Positions 15,914 through 22,966 of a stretch of 52,943 nt of DNA are shown here, piece by piece. The notes under the pieces were generated by a model. The model saw only the letters and a program-made list of their open reading frames with translations. It ran no database searches and was not told where the DNA came from. The stretch's first letter is position 1. Every line of letters starts with the position of its first letter. Origin of the DNA: Acidimicrobiales bacterium (GTDB lineage Bacteria > Actinomycetota > Acidimicrobiia > Acidimicrobiales > AC-9); the NCBI GenBank assembly GCA_036491125.1, contig DASXCO010000189.1, forward strand, positions 1 to 52,943, read 5' to 3'. Position numbers and translations under genes: made by a program.

Positions 15914-16936
15914 ATGGGCCATCCGACCGTCGCACAGGAGATGAGCTTGGTCCGGCCAGCGCCCAGCCCGAGAGTCTCGGTGATCGTTCCGGTGCGGGAC
16001 CGGCGTGACCTCCTCCGCCGAATGCTCGACGCTCTCGCGGCCCAGACGCTGACCGACCACGAGATCATCGTGGTGGATGACGGATCGGAAGACGGCAGCG
16101 GCGATGAGGCTCGTCAGGATGCCGCTCTGGGGAGGCCCGTCAAAGTGGTCGCCGGCGGCGGAGCTGGGGCGGTGGCGGCTCGTCGCCTCGGAGTTTCCCA
16201 TGCCAAGGCCGGGCTGCTGGCCTTCACTGACAGCGACTGTGTGCCGGAGCCCGGCTGGCTGGCCGCCGGGGTGGCAGCCATCGAACAGGGTGCCGACCTT
16301 GCTCAGGGTGTCACCCGTGCCCTGCGGCCGCCGCGGCCCCTCGAGCGCTGTGTGCAAGCGCCGACCGAGGATGGCCTCTATCAGACCTGCAATGTCTTCT
16401 ATCGCCGTACAGCTTATGACGCGGCAGCAGGCTTTGACATCAGCGCGGGCAAGCGGCTGGGCTTTCGACCCGGCTCCCGATTGCGGGGCCTCGGCTTTGG
16501 TGAGGATGTCCTGCTGGGCTGGCAGGTGCGACGCTCGGGCCGGGCCGCATTCGCTCCCGATGCTGTCGTAGCGCACCACGTTTTTCCCGTCGACGTCGTC
16601 GAGTCCCTACGTAGGGCTTGGACCGCGGGGGCTTTCCCGTCACTTGTGCGAGAGGTCCCAGAGCTTCGCCAGACGCTCCTCTTGGACGGGCTCGTCCTCG
16701 GCGGCCGTCCTCGCCTGGCTCTCTACGCTGCGGCGCTCGCCTTTCTCGCCAGGCGTGATGGCGTTGCCACCGCGGCCTTGGTGATATGGGTAGGTGCCCG
16801 GCTTCGCCGGGTCGCACAGCTGGAGCCATCATGGACAAGACGGGCCACGGTCCTACCCGTCGACCTGACGCTTGACGCCGTGTCCGCGATTGCGCTAGCT
16901 GCCGGGAGCATGCGGGCGCGTCGATTGGTGCTGTGA
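15914..16936 (+). CDS. Glycosyltransferase family 2
   Basis: 340 residues from ATG 15914; ATG 15941 is an alternative. Motifs: VSVIVPVRDRRDLLRR, HEIIVVDDGSEDGS, the DxD site LAFTDSDCVPEPGWL, YQTCNVFYRRTAYDAAAGFD and GFGEDVLLGWQVRRSGR. Two hydrophobic stretches near the C-terminus (about 245-275 and 310-335) suggest membrane association. The YQTCN segment is shared with the GT2 gene at 18275 (minus), pointing to a common acceptor class or duplication. Followed after 139 bp by a methyltransferase on the same strand. Confidence 0.87.
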   Translation: MGHPTVAQEMSLVRPAPSPRVSVIVPVRDRRDLLRRMLDALAAQTLTDHEIIVVDDGSEDGSGDEARQDAALGRPVKVVAGGGAGAVAARRLGVSHAKAGLLAFTDSDCVPEPGWLAAGVAAIEQGADLAQGVTRALRPPRPLERCVQAPTEDGLYQTCNVFYRRTAYDAAAGFDISAGKRLGFRPGSRLRGLGFGEDVLLGWQVRRSGRAAFAPDAVVAHHVFPVDVVESLRRAWTAGAFPSLVREVPELRQTLLLDGLVLGGRPRLALYAAALAFLARRDGVATAALVIWVGARLRRVAQLEPSWTRRATVLPVDLTLDAVSAIALAAGSMRARRLVL

Positions 16937-17075
16937 CGAGAAGTCTCGAGATGTGGTCGACTCAGTCTGAGCAGGAACGCAATCGCCCATCGCGGAATGG
17001 GTTCATCATGACGATTGACGATTCGCAGGGCGCCTCGCGGCCTCTGGTGCCAGGCCATCGAAAGGCGCGTCTGCT

Positions 17076-18245
17076 GTGAAGATTGCCGACTTCCTCCGTC
17101 CGGGAATACCAGCCAGTCTGCTCTTGGGCGCCGTGCGCCCCTCTGCGTCCCGTCGCCAGCGGGCGTTGGCTGCCCTGGCTCTCGTCGGCTTTTGGACCGC
17201 CGTGTATGCCCGGTACCGCCGCGGAGGCATCGAGGAGACCGCCCGTGAGTACGAGATGCTCGGAGGGGCCAACTGGGAAGCTTTCACCCGCCACTACAAC
17301 GAGCGAGTTCCGACGATCGAGGAGGAGTTCGCCCTCTGGGGCGAGTTCCACCAGCATCGCCACGAGATGCGCTACGACCTCGTTGCCGCAGCTGTTCGTC
17401 GCCATGTACCACCTGGTGGGAGCATCCTCGACGTGGGCTGTGGGTCAGCCCTCGTGGCGGACCGCCTCCTCGACCTTGATGGCTCGTACGTGGGCATGGA
17501 CTTCGGGGGGCACCACATCGTCTACGCCGCCAAGAAACTGCGTGACCTCGATGTCCCGTTGCGTCGTGCGGTTGTCCGGGGAGATGGTGAGCGGTTGCCG
17601 TTTCCGGACGCTGCTTTCGACGTCGTTGTCATGTCCGAGGTCATCGAGCACCTCCTGCGGCCTGAGGTAGCGGTCTGGGAGGTGGCGCGGGTCCTGCGCC
17701 CTGGCGGCGTGTACGTGATGACGACGAACAACGCCAGTGAGGTGCCGCTGCGGTCGCCTCTCAGTCATCTCTTTGCCTGGCTGGAGAAGGCGCTGGGAGC
17801 CTACCGCCCGGGTCTGATCTCCCGGCGCCCGTGGGTCTGGCCCGAACGCGTCGATCCGGACCTGCTTCCCGACGACCTTCCGGACGTCTACCTCCCGCAC
17901 ACTCACCACATCTACGCTGAGACCCGAGACCTCTTCGCTGCCGCTGGACTGGAGACGTTCCACTTCTCGACGTTCGAGTTCCCCCCGCCTCAGAGCAACG
18001 CCGTTCGCCAGCTCGACAAGCGAGGTGAGCTCGGCCGTCACGTCGTGGAGCTGACCGAGGCCGTCGCTCGAGCGATTCCCCTGGTCAACCGCCTCGGCTG
18101 TCATGTTCACATGCTGGCCCGAAAGGTCAGATCGCCTGTCGCGATCACACCTCCGGTGGGCGTGTGGCCCGGACCGTTCTCCGGGCCAGCACGGAACGCA
18201 GGGCCAGCGGCGAGTCAGCGTGACCCCGAGGCGCTCATCGGCTGA
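17076..18245 (+). CDS. SAM-dependent methyltransferase, class I
   Basis: 389 residues from GTG 17076, with GAAAGG ~10 nt upstream. A short N-terminal hydrophobic stretch (ALAALALVGFWTAVYA, about 30-45) may tether it to the membrane. The Rossmann domain has ILDVGCGSALVADRLL near residue 119, YVGMDFGGHHIVYA, VVRGDGERLPFPDAAFDVVVMSEVIEHL and LRPGGVYVMTTNNA, all standard motifs. Following sequence (LPDVYLPHTHHIYAETRDLF) lies over the substrate site and is His-rich. The length is larger than a minimal methyltransferase because of the extra N-terminal ~115 residues. Sugar or lipid methylation is likely from context. Confidence 0.85.
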   Translation: MKIADFLRPGIPASLLLGAVRPSASRRQRALAALALVGFWTAVYARYRRGGIEETAREYEMLGGANWEAFTRHYNERVPTIEEEFALWGEFHQHRHEMRYDLVAAAVRRHVPPGGSILDVGCGSALVADRLLDLDGSYVGMDFGGHHIVYAAKKLRDLDVPLRRAVVRGDGERLPFPDAAFDVVVMSEVIEHLLRPEVAVWEVARVLRPGGVYVMTTNNASEVPLRSPLSHLFAWLEKALGAYRPGLISRRPWVWPERVDPDLLPDDLPDVYLPHTHHIYAETRDLFAAAGLETFHFSTFEFPPPQSNAVRQLDKRGELGRHVVELTEAVARAIPLVNRLGCHVHMLARKVRSPVAITPPVGVWPGPFSGPARNAGPAASQRDPEALIG

Positions 18246-18274
18246 AGGCGAGCCCAAGGCTGGCCGACTCACGC

Positions 18275-19264
18275 CTAGAGGAGGATGGTCCGATACCTTG
18301 CCGAGGCGGCGATCATCACGCCGACCTCAGCTAGGTCTGCAATCAGGGCGGCGGGGATGGCGGCGGTTCGACGGCGTGGTCCCCCGCCAAGCGGGTTTAC
18401 CCGGGCCCGGTACCGGACGTACGGGAGTGTCAGGGCCAGAGCGCCCAGCTTGGTCGCAGGGGAGGATCGCGGCTTGGCGGCCAAGGCCAGCCCGAGTGCC
18501 GCCAGGAGCGCCGGCGGGTGCGAGTCCTTCCAGAACCAGTGTCGGTAGAGGTGCCGTCGCAGGCTCGGATGGTGCCGGACGGCGAGGACTACGCCCTCCC
18601 AGCGTGGTGTATCCCGCAGATGGGTGAGGAAGTTTGAAGGCCGGACGTCGTGATGCACCAGAGCCGTACCGTCAAAGACCGACTTCGCCCCTTGTTCTCG
18701 GGCTCGCCAGGCAAGGTCAGTGTCCTCCCCCGTGGGGTGCCGGAAGCGCTCATCGAACCCGCCCAGACGCTCCAACAGGTCTCTCCGATAGCCCATGTTG
18801 CAGGTCTGATAGAACCCCGACTCCTCGGTCACCTGGAGGGTTCGGCTGAACGGACCGTGGCCTGGCGCCTCAGGGTCTGGGAGGGTCCGGCCCTGAACCA
18901 GATCGGCGCGACGCAAGGCGCCCACGATGGCCGACAGCCACCCCTGCCAGGGGGTGCAGTCATCGTCGGTGAAGGCGATGAGAGGGGCACGTGCGGCCCG
19001 CCAGCCGGCGTTGCGGGCCGTTGCCGGGCCCGAGTTGTGCTCCAGCCGCAGAGGCCTGAACAGGACCCCTGCGTCTCTGGCCAGCGCTTGGAGCTGGCGC
19101 CACGTGCCATCCGTGGAGGCGTCGTCCACGACGATCACCTCGAAGGGCCCGACGCCTTCCTGATTTTCGAGAGCACCCACCAGGCGCGGGAGAAGGTGAG
19201 CCCGTTCGTGCGTGGCCACGACCACCGACGCGATCGGGCTACCACGTTGGCTGGTCAGAGGCAC
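18275..19264 (-). CDS. Glycosyltransferase family 2
   Basis: 329 residues, GTG start 19264, 13 nt after the end of the upstream GT4 gene, so probably cotranscribed. Motifs: ASVVVATHERAHLLPR, FEVIVVDDASTDGTW, ATARNAGWRAARAPLIAF, TDDDCTPWQGWL, a YQTCNMGYRRDLLERLGGFD segment and TGEDTDLAWRAREQGAK. A hydrophobic C-terminal tail resembles that of the GT2 gene at 15914. It converges with the methyltransferase at 17076, 29 bp apart. Donor unknown. Confidence 0.88.
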   Translation of the reverse strand: MPLTSQRGSPIASVVVATHERAHLLPRLVGALENQEGVGPFEVIVVDDASTDGTWRQLQALARDAGVLFRPLRLEHNSGPATARNAGWRAARAPLIAFTDDDCTPWQGWLSAIVGALRRADLVQGRTLPDPEAPGHGPFSRTLQVTEESGFYQTCNMGYRRDLLERLGGFDERFRHPTGEDTDLAWRAREQGAKSVFDGTALVHHDVRPSNFLTHLRDTPRWEGVVLAVRHHPSLRRHLYRHWFWKDSHPPALLAALGLALAAKPRSSPATKLGALALTLPYVRYRARVNPLGGGPRRRTAAIPAALIADLAEVGVMIAASARYRTILL

Positions 19265-19277
19265 AGTCGCTCAGTTC

Positions 19278-20549
19278 TCAACTGGACGTCCTGGTGAGCG
19301 TGGGAGGCGGACGGTCAGGGGGTGGCCCGTAGCGGAATCGATCGGCCGCAGCGAGATGCCAGGCTTCGAGGACCTCGGCCAGGCGATCCACGGTCAGCTC
19401 ACTCGCCGTCGCCAGCCCGCCCTGCACCAAGCGGGCGCGTAGCGCCGGGTCGTCAGCGAGCCGACGAAGGGCAGCTGCCAGCAGAACGGCGTCACCGGGC
19501 GGGAAGACCAGGCTGTTGCGGCAGTCGGACAGAAATTCGGCCGAGCCGCCGGTGCCCGTGGCTACCACCGGGGTGCCGCAGGCCATGGCTTCGATAGGGA
19601 TCAGGCCAAAGGGCTCGGACCAGGTGGGGGGGAAGACGAGCGCATCCGCCTCTTCGTAGTGGCGCCTGAGCTCCTCCCGCTGGACGGCGTCGAACCGGAC
19701 CCGGTCCGCCAGGCCCAGCTCATCGACTAGCCGATGGAGCTCGCCAAGGTGGCGGGAATCGCCGCGGCCCAACACGGAGAGGGTGGCCTGCTCGGGGAGG
19801 AGGGGGAGGGCGCGGATGATGGTATCGACGCCCTTGCGCGGATCTAAACGACCGACCGACAGCAGCCGCCAGCCCCAGGGGCGGGCCTCCCTGACTTCGG
19901 GCACGCCCAGTGGGAAGTCGGCAGGATCGATGCCGCTGTAGACCACTGTCGATTGGGTGAAGCGCAAGCCAGTACGAGCAGTGGCGTGGCTCCGGGTTGC
20001 CTCACTCACAAAGCAGCCCGTGGCCCGGTCCCCCAGGTCGGCCGGCAGCCCGGTAGGCAGCCCGGTCAGGCGGCGCACGAGCAGCCGGGTGCGGGGACGC
20101 CGAGCGAACAGCCGCGTCCATGCGTCCAGGGCTGGGCCGTAATCCAGCCAGTCATCGCAGACCACGAGGACCAGTGGCAGCCGCGCCTCGACGATGGTGG
20201 TCACGAGACCAAGCGACATCGCTCCCATGTTCCAAACCGACACCACATCGGGGGTGACATCGTCAAGGGCTCTCCGGAGGTGCCGCTGATTGGTCCTTTC
20301 CACCTCGAGCCGCCGCCAGAGACTGGGGCTCACGAGAGCGTGGTCCTCCCAGTAGAAGTCCAGGTCGCGACGTATGCCGCGGTCCCTCTCGCCAGGGAGG
20401 TCGATCACTCCGGCCACCCGCATGTTGGTGGTGAGGACGGTCACCCGGTGGCCCCGCTCTCGCCAATGCTCCACCACGTCCCGGCAGGAAAGCTCGTAGC
20501 CGCCGTAGTAATGGGGTGGGTACATGTTCGAGACGACGAGAACCTTCAT
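19278..20549 (-). CDS. Glycosyltransferase family 4
   Basis: 423 residues, ATG start 20549. N-terminus VLVVSNMYPPHYYGGYELSC is a classic GT4 opening with the acceptor-side GGYE loop. C-terminal: LLSVGRLDPRKGVDTIIRAL, LSVLGRGDSRHL, and the donor motif TWSEPFGLIPIEAMACGTPV with the catalytic-type E-x7-E spacing. The final ~20 residues are Pro-rich (PPPDRPPPTLTRT). Retaining cytoplasmic glycosyltransferase. It is divergent from the wzm gene across a 105-bp region with an ACCGG/CCGGT inverted repeat and a TATCGT -10-like element. Confidence 0.89.
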   Translation of the reverse strand: MKVLVVSNMYPPHYYGGYELSCRDVVEHWRERGHRVTVLTTNMRVAGVIDLPGERDRGIRRDLDFYWEDHALVSPSLWRRLEVERTNQRHLRRALDDVTPDVVSVWNMGAMSLGLVTTIVEARLPLVLVVCDDWLDYGPALDAWTRLFARRPRTRLLVRRLTGLPTGLPADLGDRATGCFVSEATRSHATARTGLRFTQSTVVYSGIDPADFPLGVPEVREARPWGWRLLSVGRLDPRKGVDTIIRALPLLPEQATLSVLGRGDSRHLGELHRLVDELGLADRVRFDAVQREELRRHYEEADALVFPPTWSEPFGLIPIEAMACGTPVVATGTGGSAEFLSDCRNSLVFPPGDAVLLAAALRRLADDPALRARLVQGGLATASELTVDRLAEVLEAWHLAAADRFRYGPPPDRPPPTLTRTSS

Positions 20550-20564
20550 TCCGACGATGACGAT

Positions 20565-20579
20565 ACCGGTCCTTCCGGT
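20565..20579. promoter_or_regulatory. Inverted repeat in the GT4/wzm divergent region
   Basis: ACCGG-TCCTT-CCGGT is a perfect 5-bp inverted repeat, 16 nt upstream of the GT4 start on the minus strand and 76 nt upstream of wzm. On the minus strand it runs directly into TATCGT, a -10-like hexamer 10 nt before the ATG. It could be a repressor or activator site; this is low-confidence. Confidence 0.3.
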
Positions 20580-20654
20580 CGAGCCCAGCGAGCGCGGGCG
20601 CAGAGGTGCACGCCACCACAGCGGCAGTGGGGCTGGGCTCGGGAGTCGTCGGCG

Positions 20655-21479
20655 ATGAGCGTAGCCACCGGGTTCGAGCTCACACCTCGGGCGACCTCCT
20701 CACGGTCCCTGCTGATCGAGCTGTGGCGGTCTCGGGACCTCGTGCGCATTTTGTCCCGAAAGGAGTTCTTCGTTCGCTATCGGCGAGCCTCCTTCGGCCT
20801 GCTTTGGGCCGTGGGCCTCCCGCTGTTCCAAGCGGTCGTCATCGCGGTGGTATTCAGTCGACTAGCCCATCTTCGGCCAGGAACCACGAACTACGTAGCC
20901 TTCATCCTCGCTGGGCTCGTGGGTTGGACCTACTTCTCTTCGACCCTGGGGACGGGATCTACGGCCGTCGTGGACGGATCGTCGCTGACGTCCAGGATCT
21001 ATTTCCCCCGAATGGTGCTACCGCTCGTCACCGTGGGATCCAATCTGTACGGGTACCTCATCAGTCTTGTCGTCGTTGTCGGGATCTGCTTCGCTCTTGG
21101 CGTACCGGCGAGCCCCCGCCTCCTGCTGCTCGTGCCAGCCACCGTCCTGTTGGTCGCCCTAACCGCTGCCCTCTGCCTCACCCTCGCCGCTCTCCACGTC
21201 TATTTCCGAGATGTTCGCTGGGTGGTCCAGGCCTCCCTACTTGCCTGGATGTACGTAACTCCTGTGATCTACCCGCTTGACAGGCTTCACGGCCTGGCCC
21301 ATGTCCTCTGGATCAATCCGGCCACGGGTATGGTCGAGCTGTTCCATGCCGCCATCGTGGGCACCTCTGGCGACTGGATACCGTCGGTCTGGTGCTCGCT
21401 TGGATGGGTGGTTGCCTTGTTCGTGGTCGGCATCGCTCTCTTCCGTCGCTTCGATCGCGTCTTCGTGGACCTCCTGTGA
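20655..21479 (+). CDS. wzm: Polysaccharide ABC exporter permease (Wzm/TagG type)
   Basis: 274 residues from ATG 20655 with GGGAG 9 nt upstream. The open frame extends back to 19953, but that part is antisense to the GT4 gene and is rejected. ABC-2 permease features: the cytoplasmic N-terminal ELWRSRDLVRILSRKEFFVRYRRASFGLLW typical of O-antigen and teichoic-acid exporters, then six hydrophobic helices (about 48-70, 78-100, 115-150, 150-185, 195-215, 240-262) and LLAWMYVTPVIYPLDRL before the fifth. It moves polyprenyl-linked glycan across the cytoplasmic membrane with Wzt. The stop overlaps the wzt start by 4 nt. Confidence 0.93.
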   Translation: MSVATGFELTPRATSSRSLLIELWRSRDLVRILSRKEFFVRYRRASFGLLWAVGLPLFQAVVIAVVFSRLAHLRPGTTNYVAFILAGLVGWTYFSSTLGTGSTAVVDGSSLTSRIYFPRMVLPLVTVGSNLYGYLISLVVVVGICFALGVPASPRLLLLVPATVLLVALTAALCLTLAALHVYFRDVRWVVQASLLAWMYVTPVIYPLDRLHGLAHVLWINPATGMVELFHAAIVGTSGDWIPSVWCSLGWVVALFVVGIALFRRFDRVFVDLL

Positions 21480-22708
21480 CTCCGCGCATCCAGCTTCGTG
21501 GAGTGGGTAAGCGCTTCACGAAGTACGAAGACACGCCGATGCTCGTTACGCGCGCCCTGCATCTCGGCCCGCGGACCCGCCGCAGCGCCCTGTGGGCTTT
21601 GCGCGATGTCGACTTGGACGTGGCACCTGGTGAGTCCGTAGGGGTGATAGGACGCAATGGATCCGGCAAGTCCACCCTGCTCCAGCTGATGGCCGGTGTC
21701 ACGGCTCCGACAGAGGGGCGCGTGGCCGTGCACGGGCGGGTCGCCCCGCTGATCTCGGTCGGCGTCGGCTTCCACCCTGAGCTGACCGGGCGGGAGAACG
21801 TCTATGTCAATGGGACCATCCTCGGGCTGACCAGGAGCGAGATAGAGCGTCGCTTCGAGGCCATCGTGGCCTTTGCGGAACTCGAGGAGTTCATCGATAC
21901 GCCCGTCAAGTTCTACTCCTCGGGTATGTACGTCCGGCTCGGCTTCGCCGTGGCCGCCCAGTCAGAGCCAGACGTCCTCGTCGTCGATGAGGTGCTCGCC
22001 GTGGGTGACCTCGCCTTCCAGCTGAAGTGCTACAAGCGCATGTCCGAGGTCCAAAACTCCGGGGCGACCATCGTCGTGGTGAGCCACAACCTGGCCTCGG
22101 TCAGGACCCTGTGCCAGCGAGCTCTGGTGGTCCACGATGGCAGGGTGCGCTTCGATGGCTCGACCGATGATGCGCTGTCGGTGTACCACAACTATCTGGC
22201 TGAAACGGCTGTCGAAGAAGTGACAGGAGCTTCCGGGACGGAGGCCAAGCCAGCGGCTCGCGCCGCCGTTGAATCCTTCGAACTCCTTGATGCTGACGGC
22301 CAGGCAGTGACGCACGTCTCGAGTGACTCGGTCGTTACATTTCGCGTGCGCATATGCTTCGACACTGCAGCGCGGGATCCGGTGCTTGGTCTCAGCATTG
22401 TCAACGAGGCGGGCATCCCGGTCTACGCCGACAACGCGCCAGTGCGGGCGGCAACCGGCAATTTCGCACCCGGCGATGACTTGAGTTGTGACATCGAGGT
22501 CGCCTTGCCGCTGCCGACCGGCACCTACCAGGCGGTGGTCGGAGCGACGGACTCGGACTTGGCCACGGCGATTGCCCGGACACGCCCGCTGTTCTTTTAT
22601 GTGAGCGGTCGTCGGATGGTTCACGGGGTCGTCGACCTCCACGCCTCGTTCACGGTGAACCGTGATCTCGTGTCGGCCGACGGGCTTCGCAGGGCCATCG
22701 AGGACTGA
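21476..22708 (+). CDS. wzt: Polysaccharide ABC exporter ATPase with C-terminal glycan-binding-type domain (Wzt)
   Basis: 410 residues from GTG 21476, overlapping the wzm stop (GTGA). The nucleotide-binding domain has Walker A GRNGSGKST (59-67), a Q-loop-like region APLISVGVGFHPELTGREN, signature YSSGMYVRLGFA (147-158), Walker B VLVVDE (167-172) and the H-loop His204 (VVSHN). Residues ~255-410 form an added beta-rich domain like the Wzt C-terminal domain that recognises the finished glycan's non-reducing end in O9a-type systems. In such systems export is tied to a terminal modification, often methyl or phosphate. The many methyltransferases nearby fit that idea (inference). A strong hairpin follows the stop. 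Confidence 0.93.
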   Translation: MTPRIQLRGVGKRFTKYEDTPMLVTRALHLGPRTRRSALWALRDVDLDVAPGESVGVIGRNGSGKSTLLQLMAGVTAPTEGRVAVHGRVAPLISVGVGFHPELTGRENVYVNGTILGLTRSEIERRFEAIVAFAELEEFIDTPVKFYSSGMYVRLGFAVAAQSEPDVLVVDEVLAVGDLAFQLKCYKRMSEVQNSGATIVVVSHNLASVRTLCQRALVVHDGRVRFDGSTDDALSVYHNYLAETAVEEVTGASGTEAKPAARAAVESFELLDADGQAVTHVSSDSVVTFRVRICFDTAARDPVLGLSIVNEAGIPVYADNAPVRAATGNFAPGDDLSCDIEVALPLPTGTYQAVVGATDSDLATAIARTRPLFFYVSGRRMVHGVVDLHASFTVNRDLVSADGLRRAIED

Positions 22709-22719
22709 GACGCTTCGAC

Positions 22720-22755
22720 CGGGCGGCGGCTGCTTAGGGGGAGCGCCGCCGCCCG
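22720..22755 (+). terminator. Hairpin terminator after wzt
   Basis: A perfect 11-bp stem, CGGGCGGCGGC (22720-22730) and GCCGCCGCCCG (22745-22755), encloses a 14-nt loop. It begins 12 nt after the wzt stop. No T-run follows, as is usual for high-GC actinobacterial terminators. Confidence 0.65.
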
Positions 22756-22932
22756 ACCTGGCGGTGTGAAGCCTGATCGGGCGCCCTTGACAACATAGGC
22801 CTAGCACGAAATCCCACGTCGACCGCCAAAACCGCGTGCTGGAACCGAAGTCGTTGTCGTCCTCTGGATGATCCTCGCACTTGCCTGTAATCGGGCATGT
22901 CAGTAGGAGACGCGCAAAACCGCCGCGAGCGC

Positions 22933-22938
22933 TACAAT
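22933..22938 (+). promoter_or_regulatory. -10 element of the GH10 gene
   Basis: TACAAT (5 of 6 to TATAAT) lies 28 nt before GTG 22967. A start about 7 nt downstream gives a ~22-nt leader holding GAGGTGGGAC as ribosome site. No -35 is evident at the usual distance. A perfect TTGACA at 22787 is too far upstream to pair with it. Confidence 0.45.
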
Positions 22939-22966
22939 CGGGCTCGAGCTCTGCACGAGGTGGGAC

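Noticed and set aside
19953-20654. N-terminal extension of the wzm reading frame by 234 codons
   Set aside because: It runs antisense through the GT4 gene. A good ATG with a ribosome site at 20655 begins exactly at the permease homology.
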